Counted from the stretch's first letter, positions 26,672 to 37,028 are shown. The stretch is 64,000 nt of DNA from an uncultured Bacteroidales bacterium (GCA_947306365.1 CAMZGD010000002.1:1-64000), one strand, 5' to 3'. Numbers and translations: made by a program. The notes: generated by a model not told the origin, from the letters alone.

Positions 26672-27523
26672 ATGAAGCTTTCCGATAAAATACGGACGCT
26701 CCGGAAAAATGCCGGTCTTACCCAGGAGCAGCTGGGAGACAAACTGAATGTATCACGCCAGGCTATTACCAAATGGGAGCGCGGCGACGGTATCCCGGAC
26801 ATCTATAACCTGGTTGCGCTGTCGAACTTGTTCGGCTTGTCGCTGGACGAACTCATGGCCAAAGAAAAGGCGGTGGCCGAGAAGCGATTCCTTTATGAAA
26901 GCCACACGGAACACGACATTGACGCACCGTGCTGCTTCGACCTTCACTTGCACGCCGCATCGAGTCTGGTTGTCCGTTCCGGCGACAGTGAGAAACTGAA
27001 GGTCTATGCCGGCTCGTCCGACATTCCCGAACTGGAGAAAGCGGTCAAGGTAAAGGTTGATACGGATGGGGGCCGCTGTGATGTGCAGGTTCGAACAAAA
27101 CTCTCCGAAGCCCGGTGCCGGCAATCACTGGTTCTGGAAATCGTCCTTCCCGAGAAATATGTCCGGCATATTGAGGTTGCAGCCAAGGTCGGAAAGGCCC
27201 AGCTGAAAAACATCCGGTGCGAAACCATTGAAGTGGATGCCCGTTGCGGCGAATTGACGCTTGAAGACATCCATGCCACCGTGGACGTTACCAGTTCTTC
27301 TGATATGTCGATCCGATTCGTTACCCTGGACGGAAATCTTTCCGTAAACCAGCACGGCGCCGTATCCCGCGTCCTGTTGCCGGAAGGAGCCGCTGTGCGT
27401 ACGAGGTGCCGCGGCATTCATACCCGGCTGTTGACCGCTTTGCCCGACCTGGTCTCTCCGGATGCCGCTTACGAGGTGGAACTCAACGGCGTCAATGCCG
27501 AATTGACGGTCAGCCGCCAATAA
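26672..27523 (+). CDS. XRE-family HTH regulator with C-terminal DUF4097-like domain
   Basis: LSDKIRTLRKNAGLTQEQLGDKLNVSRQAITKWERG; C-terminal repetitive beta pattern. Confidence 0.9.
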   Translation: MKLSDKIRTLRKNAGLTQEQLGDKLNVSRQAITKWERGDGIPDIYNLVALSNLFGLSLDELMAKEKAVAEKRFLYESHTEHDIDAPCCFDLHLHAASSLVVRSGDSEKLKVYAGSSDIPELEKAVKVKVDTDGGRCDVQVRTKLSEARCRQSLVLEIVLPEKYVRHIEVAAKVGKAQLKNIRCETIEVDARCGELTLEDIHATVDVTSSSDMSIRFVTLDGNLSVNQHGAVSRVLLPEGAAVRTRCRGIHTRLLTALPDLVSPDAAYEVELNGVNAELTVSRQ

Positions 27524-27540
27524 GGATGCTGCCGAAGCAC

Positions 27541-27571
27541 AAAAAGAGCAGCGGGTCCCGCTGCTCTTTTT
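27541..27571. terminator. Bidirectional terminator
   Basis: AAAAAGAGCAGCGGG-t-CCCGCTGCTCTTTTT. Confidence 0.92.
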
Positions 27572-27608
27572 GCGTCTGAATGCTTGATGCATTAGGGGAG
27601 AACCGGGC

Positions 27609-27938
27609 TCAGATCCTGGGCTTTTGGATAACGCGGATTACCAGGGAGACGAAGTAAACGATGAGGCCGTAAAGGACGGTGACAAGATTCACTTTGACGC
27701 CAGCCCAGATAATACTGGGAGAGAGATCAGTGTGTACCTCGATATAGTCGGCCGCCTGCATGAAGCCCAGGAGTGTCCAGAAGACACCTACGACCAGGGC
27801 GCCGATGCCGATTTCCTTGACCCAGCGGGGAGCCTTCCAGGCAGCGAAGAAGAGGCCGATGAAAAGAAGGGTGATGGTGATCATTCCGACAGGACCGCCG
27901 GCGATGAAAAGCGTGAAAAGATCTGTTAAAGGTAACAT
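27609..27938 (-). CDS. MotA/TolQ/ExbB-like small membrane protein
   Basis: 109 aa, three TM helices. Confidence 0.6.
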   Translation of the reverse strand: MLPLTDLFTLFIAGGPVGMITITLLFIGLFFAAWKAPRWVKEIGIGALVVGVFWTLLGFMQAADYIEVHTDLSPSIIWAGVKVNLVTVLYGLIVYFVSLVIRVIQKPRI

Positions 27939-28118
27939 GGTAAACAGAGTTTTTAGTTCAACTTTCAGTTACGGAATTCCTTGATGCAAAGGTACGAACG
28001 AAGCGGGAAGAAAAGCAAAGTAGAATCCCTGCGACCTTCTGTCAAATCCCCATAACCTGCCTTATGAACAGGTTTTGGTGCTTGTTTTCCATGCAGAATG
28101 CGTAATTTTGTACCTGGA

Positions 28119-28856
28119 ATGAAGAAAGGAATCATCATCGTCTCCTACTGGCTGGCCGCCATCTTTTTGACGGCCCAACTGCTCACAAGTCTGGACTATG
28201 ACTTGTGGCAGGCCGTCCTGATGAGCCTGTCGTTCCTGCCGGCCGCCATGGCGCTGTCCTTCTTCCTCCCTAAAGTGGAAAGGGATTCCCAAGGGAAAAG
28301 GCGCATCCTGGATACCATTTACATTATACTGGGTGTGATGATGCTGACCTTTTTCCTTATTTTCTTGTGGCAGTGGCTGTTTATTTCCGTAAATGGACGT
28401 GAAGGCTGGAGCGTCCGCTCAATACCCGCCATGCTGGGCAACCCCGTTTTCGTGGCCGCCATCCTGGCTATCCTGGCCTATGGATACTATCTGCTGGCCA
28501 AATGGCTGGAGAAGAAGTATCCTTCGGAACGTCCCATCACCTTCACATCGGACTACAAGAAAGTCTCCCTTAAAAAGGAAGACATTCTTTACGTGGACTC
28601 GCGCGATTCGGAAGTATGGATCATCACCCGCGGCGGAGAGCAGTACCGAAACCGGACCGGAATCAGCCAGTGGGAAAACCTTCTGGGCCCCGGATTCCTC
28701 CGCATCCACCGGTCTTTCCTGGTCAATCTGGCTGATGCCACGCTTGCCTCACCGGAATCCGTCCGCGTCGGGGGCAAGGAGCTTCCCGTTTCACGCAAGT
28801 ACAAAGACAGCGTAAGGGCTGTGCTGACGGATTCCCAGACGGCTACGGGAGGATGA
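28119..28856 (+). CDS. Membrane-anchored LytTR-family transcriptional regulator
   Basis: Four predicted TM helices then ILYVDSRDSEVWI...WENLLGPGFLRIHRSFLVNL LytTR motif. Confidence 0.9.
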   Translation: MKKGIIIVSYWLAAIFLTAQLLTSLDYDLWQAVLMSLSFLPAAMALSFFLPKVERDSQGKRRILDTIYIILGVMMLTFFLIFLWQWLFISVNGREGWSVRSIPAMLGNPVFVAAILAILAYGYYLLAKWLEKKYPSERPITFTSDYKKVSLKKEDILYVDSRDSEVWIITRGGEQYRNRTGISQWENLLGPGFLRIHRSFLVNLADATLASPESVRVGGKELPVSRKYKDSVRAVLTDSQTATGG

Positions 28857-29481
28857 GTTCCTGGAGGACTTGGGAGGAGGTCAGTTTGCCTTTCTTGTCG
28901 AAGGTGTCTGTGCGGACGACGCCGATGCCGCGGGCGTACCAGGCTTTCGTGCTGGCGGTCGTCTTTATGCCCAAAACCTTGGCCGTATAGCGGCGCTCCA
29001 CCACGTAGCATTCAAAGGTACCGGCGGGGACGGTCAGGTCCTCTTTGGCCACCACCTCGTGGAAAGTGATGTCCTGCTTGTTCTTGATGCCCAGTATCTC
29101 TACGGTCACTTCCCCTTTCGGGAGTTGCAGGCCAACGTCCATGTGCTTGGGAAGAACGAATCCGACGCCTTCGGCCGCGACGGTGAGGCCGCCGCCGAAA
29201 TCAACGAAAACGTCTCCGTCTTTCACGGTGGCGACGGTCTCGACCGGCTCGGTCAAAGCGGTGCCGCCGATATACATACTGGTCAACTGGGTAATGGAGT
29301 AGTTGTCCCCCGAGGATGTCACATGGATGATTTCCATCTCGGTCCGGCCGCTTTCGTTGCCCTTGGCATCCGTGGTCACGTAAACGAGTTTTGCGCCATC
29401 GGTCGTACAGATGAAAGGGCGCTGGGCCAGGACCGTCAACGAAAGGCCGAGGCAGGCGAAAAGTAAAAGTGCTTTTTTCAT
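28843..29481 (-). CDS. DUF3108/TapB-like exported protein
   Basis: Signal peptide; VPAGTFECYVVERRYTAKV and KAWYARGIGVVRTDTFDKKGKL. Confidence 0.72.
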   Translation of the reverse strand: MKKALLLFACLGLSLTVLAQRPFICTTDGAKLVYVTTDAKGNESGRTEMEIIHVTSSGDNYSITQLTSMYIGGTALTEPVETVATVKDGDVFVDFGGGLTVAAEGVGFVLPKHMDVGLQLPKGEVTVEILGIKNKQDITFHEVVAKEDLTVPAGTFECYVVERRYTAKVLGIKTTASTKAWYARGIGVVRTDTFDKKGKLTSSQVLQELILP

Positions 29482-29491
29482 AAGGGCAGCA

Positions 29492-29794
29492 TTACGCCTT
29501 TGCGTTCTTCTTCTCCTTGAATTCCTCGATCTTGTCTTTGGCTTTGTCGGCCAGGTTCACGGCTTCCGCGCGGGCCTTGCCGGCCAGTTCGGTGGCGTTT
29601 TCCTTCATCTCGGAATAAATTTCCTTGGCTTTCGGAGCGGCCTTGGCATAGAGGTCCTTGGCGTTTTCCTTCATTTCATCGGCTACTTCGCTGAGTTTCT
29701 CGCCTGCCTTGCCGGCGGCGTACTTGATTTTCTCTTCCAGCGTGACCTTGCCGTCACCGTTGAGGTCGCGGGGATCTTTGATTTCTTCGCTCAT
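29492..29794 (-). CDS. Small protein with EF-hand-like loop and LEA-like helix
   Basis: DLNGDGKVTLEEKI followed by K/A/E-rich amphipathic repeats. Confidence 0.75.
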   Translation of the reverse strand: MSEEIKDPRDLNGDGKVTLEEKIKYAAGKAGEKLSEVADEMKENAKDLYAKAAPKAKEIYSEMKENATELAGKARAEAVNLADKAKDKIEEFKEKKNAKA

Positions 29795-29821
29795 GGTAGT
29801 ATGGATTAAGGTTTGTTAGGA

Positions 29822-31378
29822 TTATTCTTTGTACAGGCCCTGTCGTGAGAGCAGGTGGTCGAGGTTGGCGATGCCGTAAAGGACGACGGCCGTGACCACG
29901 GCGGAGTGCTCCATGTATTCCGGAATCAGCTTGTTGAAGATATCGCGCTCGGTGTGCCAGATTTCGCGGTAGTCGAAATCATAGCCCTTCGGGTCCGTCT
30001 CACGGAAGGAAATCGTGGGCACGCCGTTCATGGCAAAATAGGCATGGTCGCTGCCGCCGGCCCGGGTCGGACGCGGCTGAGGCGGCCCTTCGCGCCGGCT
30101 GACGGTAAACGGAATGTCGGGGTTGAGGCCGGCGAGCGGCTTGCAGACTTCCACGAAATCGTCGTACATCGCATCCGGGACGCTGACGCCGGTAGCCATC
30201 AGCGGCCCGCCGTCGCGGTTGAAATAGTTGGAAATCCTGTCAAGCGGAACGGTCTTGTTCTCCACGAAGAATTTCGAGCCGAGCAGGCCGAATTCCTCGC
30301 CGGTCCAGATGCAGAAGAGGATCGTGCGTTTGGGCTTGGCGCCGGACGTGGCCAGCAGACGCGCCGCTTCCATCGTGACGGAGGTTCCGTTTCCGTCGTC
30401 CACGGCGCCGCATCCGATGTCGTAGGCATCGAGATGGCCGCCGGCCATCACGTATTCTTTGGGATACTTGCTGCCGCGCAGGATGCCGATCACGTTGTGG
30501 TACTTGACCGGGCCGCGGTAGAAGTGGTTGCGGATATCGAATTCAAGCTGGAAGATGTCCTTGCGCAGGACCTTTTCGCGGATTACCTTGAATTGCGCCT
30601 CGTCCAGCAGGATGTCGCAGGTCTTCGGCAGCCGGTCCATCGTGATGTCGAAGCAGTTCGGCCGGTCGTACAGCACCTGGAGGGGCACTTTCGCGGAACG
30701 GATGAACCCGGCCACGCCCGCATCCACCATTTCCTGATAGAACAGGGCCGTGGCGGTTTCGTACTTCAGCATTTCCCTGGGGGCCTCGTCTCGGTGTTCG
30801 AAGTTCCAGCGGCGGATCTCGTTGTTCTGCCGGTCGATTTCCTCGTTCTTGGCGATGACCTCGGCCCTGGCTTCGTTGGCCTTGTCGGAACCGTCGATCG
30901 CCATGCCGTTGGACTCAGCGTCGAGCAGCACCCAGGCGCCCTTGAGTACGCCCTTCATCCGGTCCAGGTCCCGCCGGGTCTTCGGCTCGATCAGCACGCG
31001 CCCGGCCTGCTTTCCGCGCGTTCCGGCGGTGTAGGCAGGCGTTCCGAAATGGAGCATCATCCCGTCTTCGCTGAGCATCCGTCCGAACCACGGGCCGCGG
31101 TTGAAGCCTACGTTGATCTCGCCGGCTTCCTGCACCATCACCTCGAGTCCCCACGATTCGAACTGTTCCTTCACCCAGGCTTCGGCCTCGGTGAGGGCGG
31201 CGGAACCGATCAGGCGTCCGCCGATGACGTTGGCCAGGAAATCAGCGTGCTCCATGGTCCGGTTGTCGGTCGTGCCGGTTTCAATGATTTTCTTGACGAC
31301 TTTGTCTTGCGCCAGGGAGCCGGACGGGCAGCCGATGGCAAGCAGGATCACGAATGCGAAGGAAAGATAACGCTTCAT
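29822..31378 (-). CDS. M28 family peptidase
   Basis: Signal peptide; GGHLDAYDIGCGAVDDGNGTSV, WTGEEFGLLGS, GGSDHAYFAMNGVPT. Confidence 0.93.
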   Translation of the reverse strand: MKRYLSFAFVILLAIGCPSGSLAQDKVVKKIIETGTTDNRTMEHADFLANVIGGRLIGSAALTEAEAWVKEQFESWGLEVMVQEAGEINVGFNRGPWFGRMLSEDGMMLHFGTPAYTAGTRGKQAGRVLIEPKTRRDLDRMKGVLKGAWVLLDAESNGMAIDGSDKANEARAEVIAKNEEIDRQNNEIRRWNFEHRDEAPREMLKYETATALFYQEMVDAGVAGFIRSAKVPLQVLYDRPNCFDITMDRLPKTCDILLDEAQFKVIREKVLRKDIFQLEFDIRNHFYRGPVKYHNVIGILRGSKYPKEYVMAGGHLDAYDIGCGAVDDGNGTSVTMEAARLLATSGAKPKRTILFCIWTGEEFGLLGSKFFVENKTVPLDRISNYFNRDGGPLMATGVSVPDAMYDDFVEVCKPLAGLNPDIPFTVSRREGPPQPRPTRAGGSDHAYFAMNGVPTISFRETDPKGYDFDYREIWHTERDIFNKLIPEYMEHSAVVTAVVLYGIANLDHLLSRQGLYKE

Positions 31379-31512
31379 GGGCTGATTTTTTAAGGATAAC
31401 CCTACAAAGTTAGAAAAAAACCGGGACGCTGGCAAAAGATTCCGACAGGGATTGCATGGCGTAATTTTTGTGGTATATTTGCGCTTTCATCCCGGAAATA
31501 TCATTACGCAAA

Positions 31513-32811
31513 ATGAGGGAATTCATATTCAATATCAGCCTTTTCGTGCTTTCCGTCCTGCTTTGTCTTCCGGCGTCCGCACAGGGGCGGCCCGACCGGA
31601 TGGCGCTTTCGCTCGAAGAGGCGCAGCAATACGCCGTCGAGCACAATCGTACGCTGGCCAATGCCTCGATCGACATCCAGAAGGCCCAGGCAAGTCGCTG
31701 GCAGGCCATTGCGGGCATGCTGCCGCAGGTAACCGCGAGCGGATCCTATTCCAATATGATGGGCTACAAGATGGACCTGGGCGCGATGCAGCTGTCGATG
31801 CCGCCGTATGCCACTTTCAACGTTTCCACCTCCCTGGCCCTGAGCGGCGCGCAGGTCGTTTCCGTCGGCATCGCCGACGTATCCCGGAAGATGGCCGACC
31901 TGACGCTCGAGAAGAGTGAACGTGAAATCGCGGACCAGGTGGAAACCCTCTACTTCACCGCCCTGGTGACGGAGGCCACCGTCCTCCTGCTGGAAGGGAA
32001 TCTGGAGCGCATGCGCAGGCTGCACGAGATCACGCAGGCTTCCGTGGATGCGGGCGTCGCAGAACAGACCGATGCCGACCAGCTCCAGGTGCAGGCGGCG
32101 ATGATGGAGAACACCCTCAGCAGCACCCGCCGCTCGCTGGAGATGGTCTACAACTCCCTGCGGCTCCAGCTCTGTCTCGACGAGGACGTGGATCTCGTGC
32201 TGACCGACGGGATTGACGACCTGCTGAACCTGGGCACGACCGCTTCCCTGCTGGCGTCCGAGTTCGACGTCGAAGACAACTACGACTACCGGCTCCTGAA
32301 GGAATCGACCGAGCTGAGCCGCCGCCAGATCGCCCTTACGGGCTGGTCGAACGGTCCGACGTTCAGTATCTATCACCAGTACAGCGGCCGCCACAACTTC
32401 AGCGACGAGCCGACGATGAACATGACCCCGCCGAACATGCTCGGCGCGCAGCTCAACATTCCGCTCTTCACTTCGGGCAAGGCCCGCGCCGCGGTCAAGG
32501 ACGCCCGTCTGGCCTACAAGAAGCAGCTCAACACCTTGCAGGATACCGAGCTGGCCCTCAATGTCCAGCACCGGCAGCTGGTCTATAACCTGCGCACGGC
32601 CATCGACAAGTACACCGTCCAGAAGCAGAACATGGAGGTGGCCGGCCGCGTGTTCGCCAACATCGCCCGCAAATACGAGCTCGGCGTCGCGTCGAGCCTC
32701 GACGTGACCAACGCGGGCACCAGCCTGATCTCAGCCCAGAGCAGCTACGTGCAGTCACTGCTCGACATCATCAGCGCACAGGTATCCCTCGAACAACTCC
32801 TGAACAAATAG
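31513..32811 (+). CDS. TolC family outer membrane efflux protein
   Basis: ALSLEEAQQYAVEHNRTLANA; upstream of RND genes. Confidence 0.92.
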   Translation: MREFIFNISLFVLSVLLCLPASAQGRPDRMALSLEEAQQYAVEHNRTLANASIDIQKAQASRWQAIAGMLPQVTASGSYSNMMGYKMDLGAMQLSMPPYATFNVSTSLALSGAQVVSVGIADVSRKMADLTLEKSEREIADQVETLYFTALVTEATVLLLEGNLERMRRLHEITQASVDAGVAEQTDADQLQVQAAMMENTLSSTRRSLEMVYNSLRLQLCLDEDVDLVLTDGIDDLLNLGTTASLLASEFDVEDNYDYRLLKESTELSRRQIALTGWSNGPTFSIYHQYSGRHNFSDEPTMNMTPPNMLGAQLNIPLFTSGKARAAVKDARLAYKKQLNTLQDTELALNVQHRQLVYNLRTAIDKYTVQKQNMEVAGRVFANIARKYELGVASSLDVTNAGTSLISAQSSYVQSLLDIISAQVSLEQLLNK

Positions 32812-32821
32812 CAGATACGAT

Positions 32822-33838
32822 ATGAAAAGCAGAATCCTCTCCCTTTTGCTCCTTGCGGCTTTCGTGACGGCCGCCTGTGGCGGAAAGCAGATGCAGCAGC
32901 AGGCTGAACAGCGCGTGGAACTGGTCGAGACGACCGCTTTGGCCACTTCCGACATCTCCCGGGAACTTGAGTTCTCCACCACGCTGGAAGGCTGGCAGAC
33001 GCTCAACGTGGCGCCGTCCCTGACCGGCAAGATTGAACATATCTATGTGGAGGTGGGAACGTCCGTGGACGCGGGTTCGATGCTGGTGCGGATGGACCAG
33101 AACCAGTATACCACCACGAAGCTCACCTATGCCAACCTCGGTGTCGAACTGCAGCGGATGGAATCGCTGCGCGAGAGCGGCGCGGTGTCCCAACAGGCTT
33201 ACGACCAGACGAAACTCAACTATGAGCAGACGAAGGAGTCGCTCGCTTTCCTGGAGAAGAACACCTACGTGCGGGCGCCTTTCGCCGGCGTGATTTCGGC
33301 GAAGAACTATGAGGACGGCGAGCTCTACAGCGGCCAGCCGATCCTCGTGCTGACGCAGATCTACACGCTCAAGGCCCTGATCGCCATCCCTGAGAACTAC
33401 TATCCGCTCGTGAAGAAAGGGATGCAGGTCAATCTCTCTTCGGAGATCTATCCGGGCGAGACGTTCCCCGCGACCGTCGAAGTGGTCTATCCGACCGTCG
33501 ATCCGGCCTCCCATACGTTCCAGGCGAAGCTGCGGATTCCCAACAGCGGGCTGAAGCTCCGGCCGGGCATGTATGTCAAGACGCGGATGTCGCTGGGCAT
33601 GGCCCGCGCGATGGTGGTGCCCTACCAGGCCGTCCTGAAACTCACCGGCTCCAATGACCGCTACGTCTTCGTGGATGACGGCGGCGTGGCCCGGCGCGTG
33701 TTCGTGAAGCTCGGCCAGCGGTTCGACGAGAACATCGAGATCATCAGCGACGAGCTGCAGGAAGGCGACCGGCTGGTCACCGTCGGCCAGGCTAAGCTGG
33801 TGGACGGGTCGAAGTTGAACGTAACCAAGGAGAACTGA
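32822..33838 (+). CDS. RND efflux periplasmic adaptor subunit
   Basis: Lipobox TAACGGK; VRAPFAGVIS hairpin-domain motif. Confidence 0.94.
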   Translation: MKSRILSLLLLAAFVTAACGGKQMQQQAEQRVELVETTALATSDISRELEFSTTLEGWQTLNVAPSLTGKIEHIYVEVGTSVDAGSMLVRMDQNQYTTTKLTYANLGVELQRMESLRESGAVSQQAYDQTKLNYEQTKESLAFLEKNTYVRAPFAGVISAKNYEDGELYSGQPILVLTQIYTLKALIAIPENYYPLVKKGMQVNLSSEIYPGETFPATVEVVYPTVDPASHTFQAKLRIPNSGLKLRPGMYVKTRMSLGMARAMVVPYQAVLKLTGSNDRYVFVDDGGVARRVFVKLGQRFDENIEIISDELQEGDRLVTVGQAKLVDGSKLNVTKEN

Positions 33839-33842
33839 CCCG

Positions 33843-36800
33843 ATGAGCATCTACAAGTCAGCGATCCAGAAGCCGGTCACGACGGCGCTGATCTTTGTGG
33901 CGGTCATCGTCATCGGCCTGTTCTCGCTCTCGCGGCTGCCGATCGACCAGTTCCCGGAGATGGAACCGCCGTACATCACGGTGATGACCACCTATGCGGG
34001 TGCTTCCGCCAGCGAGATCGAGACCAATGTGACCAAGATCATCGAGAACAGCCTCACGTCGGTCGACGGCCTGAAGGAACTGACGTCTTCTTCGCGCGAC
34101 AACATGTCGGTCGTTTCCCTGGAGCTCGAGTGGGGATCGGACCGTGACGAGGCGGCCAACGACATCCGGTCGTACATCGACATGATCAAGAGCAACCTGC
34201 CGGACGGCTGCTCCAGCCCCGTGATGTTCAAGCTCAATTCGAGCCTGATGCCGATCATCCAGTATTCCGTGATGGCCCGCGAAAGCTATCCGGGCCTGGA
34301 GAAGATCCTCAACGACGAGGTGGTGCCGCAGCTCAACCGCATCGACGGCATCGGTTCCGTGTCTGTCTCCGGCGCGCCCGACCGGTACGTGTACATCGAC
34401 ATCGACCAGGCGAAGCTCGACGCCTACAACCTGACGGTCGAGCAGGTGGCCAATGCGATCAGCGTCAACAACCTGAACCTGTCGAGCGGTACGGTGAAGA
34501 TGGACAGGGAGCAGTACCAGATGCAGGTGCGCGGCGAATACGCGCAGAGCGCCGACATCGCCGACATCGTGGTTTCGACCACGCTGCTCGGGCAGAAGGT
34601 GTTCGTGCGCGACCTGGCTGCCGTGCGCGATACGATCAAGGACCTTTCGCTCGACGAGAAAGTGGACAGCAAGGATGCCGTCCGCCTGATCGTCGCCAAG
34701 AAATCCGGTTCCAATACCGTGCAGGTGTGCAAGGACGTGCGCAAGGAACTCGCGAAGATCCAGCACTCGCTGCCTTCCGACGTGGAGATCAAGCTCATCT
34801 ACGACTCTTCCGAGGAAATCGAGAATGCCATCGGCTCGCTGGAGGAATCCATCCTCTATGCCCTGCTGTTCGTGGTGCTGGTGGTCTTCTTCTTCCTGGG
34901 CAAGTGGCGCGCGACGCTGATCATCGGCCTGACCATCCCGATTGCCCTGATCGTGGCGTTCGTCTATCTGCTGATGACCGGCAGTTCGCTGAACATCATT
35001 TCCCTGTCGGCGCTGACCGTGGCCATCGGCATGGTGGTGGACGATGCCATCGTGGTGTTGGAAAACATCTCCAAGCACATCGACCGCGGCAGTTCGCCGC
35101 ACGAGGCGGCCATCTACGCGACGAACGAGGTGTGGACCTCGGTCATCGCGACGACGCTCGTCATCGCGGCCGTGTTCATTCCGCTGACGATGCTTTCCGG
35201 CATGGCCGGTATCCTCTTCAAGGAGCTGGGCTGGATCGTGACCATCGTGGTGTCGACGTCGACGGTAGTGGCCATTTCCCTGATTCCGATGCTCTGTTCC
35301 AAGCTGCTCAAGGCCAACAGCGTTGAAATCGACGAAGATGGCCAGCTCGTGGAAGTCAGGGACAGGAAGGGCTGGTACGACCGCATCGTGGTGGGCTTCC
35401 TCGACAAGGTGGACAAGGTCTATGCGAAGCTGCTTCGCTGGTGTCTCGGCCACAAGCTGGTGACCATCCTCATCGCCCTGGCTTTCTTCGTCCTCTCGAT
35501 GTTGCCGATGATCATGGGCAAGATCGGTACCGACTTCATGCAGACCAGCGACAACGGCCGGCTCAGCGTGACGGTCGAACTGCAGCCGGGTACGCGTGTA
35601 GAAAGGTCGGTTGCGCTCGCCCGCGTGCTGGAGGACCGTATCCGAACCCTGGTGCCGGAGGTTCAGCGCATCTCCACGTCTACCGGCTCCAACGACGAGA
35701 ATTCGATCGGCGTGCTCTTCTCTTCGACCACCAACTACAAGATTTCGATGACGGTGGTCTGCAACAAGAAATACGATCGTACCCGCAGTATCGACGAGAT
35801 CGCCGAAGTCATCCGTCAGGAACTTGCGCAGTATCCCGAGATCATCGAGTATCAGTGCATGGCTTCCGGCGGAATGGGCATGGGCGGCGGTTCCACGGTC
35901 GACGTGGAAATCTATGGATACGACTTCGACGAGACCAGCCTCTATGCGGAGGAAATCCGCCAGGCCATCGTCGACAGCATTCCGGGTGCCCGCAACGTGC
36001 GCGTCACCCGCGACAAGGACCGGCCCGAACTGAAGCTCGTGGTCGACAAGGAAAAGGCCGCCGAGCACGGCTTGAACACGGCGACGGTGTCGCAGTACGT
36101 GCGCAACCGCGTGGCGGGCTACACGGCCGGTTATCTGAAGGAGGACGGCGATGAGTACAACATCGTGGTCCGGCTCAAGGAAGAGGACCGCAACTCCCTG
36201 AGCGACATTCAGGACCTCTCGATTCCGACTGCGACGGGCGCCCGCATCAAGCTGGGCGAGATCGCCGCCATCGAAGAATACTGGGCGCCGCAGACCATCG
36301 ACCGCAAGAGCCGCCAGCGCTACGTCCGCGTGACGGCGCTTCCGTACAAGACTTCGCTCGGTGAGCTGGCCCAGCAGATCCAGGTGCAGATTGACCGGAA
36401 TACACCGCCCTCGGGCATCTCGGTCGTCCTTGCGGGTGACTACGAAGACCAGCAGAAGACCTTCAAGGACATCATCATGCTGGCGTTGCTGATCATCCTG
36501 CTTGTCTATATCGTGATGGCCTCGCAGTTCGAGAGTCTCGGCAAGCCGGCGGTGATCCTGCTCGCCATTCCGTTCGCCCTTTCAGGCGTGGTGCTGGCAC
36601 TCTGGATCACGGGCACGTCGCTCGACATGATCGGCGCGCTGGGCGTGGTGATGCTCATCGGCATCGTGGTCAAGAACGGCATCGTGCTGGTGGATTACAC
36701 CAACCTGATGCGTGACCGCGGCTACCGGCTCAACGACGCCATCGCCCTGTCGGGCGCCTCGCGTCTGCGCCCGGTGCTGATGACCGCCTTCACGACGCTG

Positions 36801-37028
36801 CTCGGCATGCTGCCGATGGCGCTCAGCCAGGGTGAGGGTTCCGAGATGTGGCATCCGTTGGGTATCGTGGTGATCGGCGGCCTGCTGGTCTCGACCTTCA
36901 TCACGCTGATCATCGTGCCGGTGGTCTATGGCCTGATCTCCCGCAGCGGCGAGCGTGACAAGGAAGAAAAGCGCCGCAAGGAATTCATCTTTATGAAACT
37001 GAACCCCGACCAGAAGAAGAAATCGTGA
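33843..37028 (+). CDS. RND efflux permease subunit
   Basis: 1061 aa; AcrB-like; IGMVVDDAIVVLENI; GIVVKNGIVLVDYTN. Confidence 0.96.
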   Translation: MSIYKSAIQKPVTTALIFVAVIVIGLFSLSRLPIDQFPEMEPPYITVMTTYAGASASEIETNVTKIIENSLTSVDGLKELTSSSRDNMSVVSLELEWGSDRDEAANDIRSYIDMIKSNLPDGCSSPVMFKLNSSLMPIIQYSVMARESYPGLEKILNDEVVPQLNRIDGIGSVSVSGAPDRYVYIDIDQAKLDAYNLTVEQVANAISVNNLNLSSGTVKMDREQYQMQVRGEYAQSADIADIVVSTTLLGQKVFVRDLAAVRDTIKDLSLDEKVDSKDAVRLIVAKKSGSNTVQVCKDVRKELAKIQHSLPSDVEIKLIYDSSEEIENAIGSLEESILYALLFVVLVVFFFLGKWRATLIIGLTIPIALIVAFVYLLMTGSSLNIISLSALTVAIGMVVDDAIVVLENISKHIDRGSSPHEAAIYATNEVWTSVIATTLVIAAVFIPLTMLSGMAGILFKELGWIVTIVVSTSTVVAISLIPMLCSKLLKANSVEIDEDGQLVEVRDRKGWYDRIVVGFLDKVDKVYAKLLRWCLGHKLVTILIALAFFVLSMLPMIMGKIGTDFMQTSDNGRLSVTVELQPGTRVERSVALARVLEDRIRTLVPEVQRISTSTGSNDENSIGVLFSSTTNYKISMTVVCNKKYDRTRSIDEIAEVIRQELAQYPEIIEYQCMASGGMGMGGGSTVDVEIYGYDFDETSLYAEEIRQAIVDSIPGARNVRVTRDKDRPELKLVVDKEKAAEHGLNTATVSQYVRNRVAGYTAGYLKEDGDEYNIVVRLKEEDRNSLSDIQDLSIPTATGARIKLGEIAAIEEYWAPQTIDRKSRQRYVRVTALPYKTSLGELAQQIQVQIDRNTPPSGISVVLAGDYEDQQKTFKDIIMLALLIILLVYIVMASQFESLGKPAVILLAIPFALSGVVLALWITGTSLDMIGALGVVMLIGIVVKNGIVLVDYTNLMRDRGYRLNDAIALSGASRLRPVLMTAFTTLLGMLPMALSQGEGSEMWHPLGIVVIGGLLVSTFITLIIVPVVYGLISRSGERDKEEKRRKEFIFMKLNPDQKKKS

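Noticed and set aside
33858-36068. 736-codon ORF antisense to the RND permease
   Set aside because: GC-rich codon mirror of a clear AcrB-like gene; composition (H/R/D-rich) and lack of motifs indicate a spurious frame.
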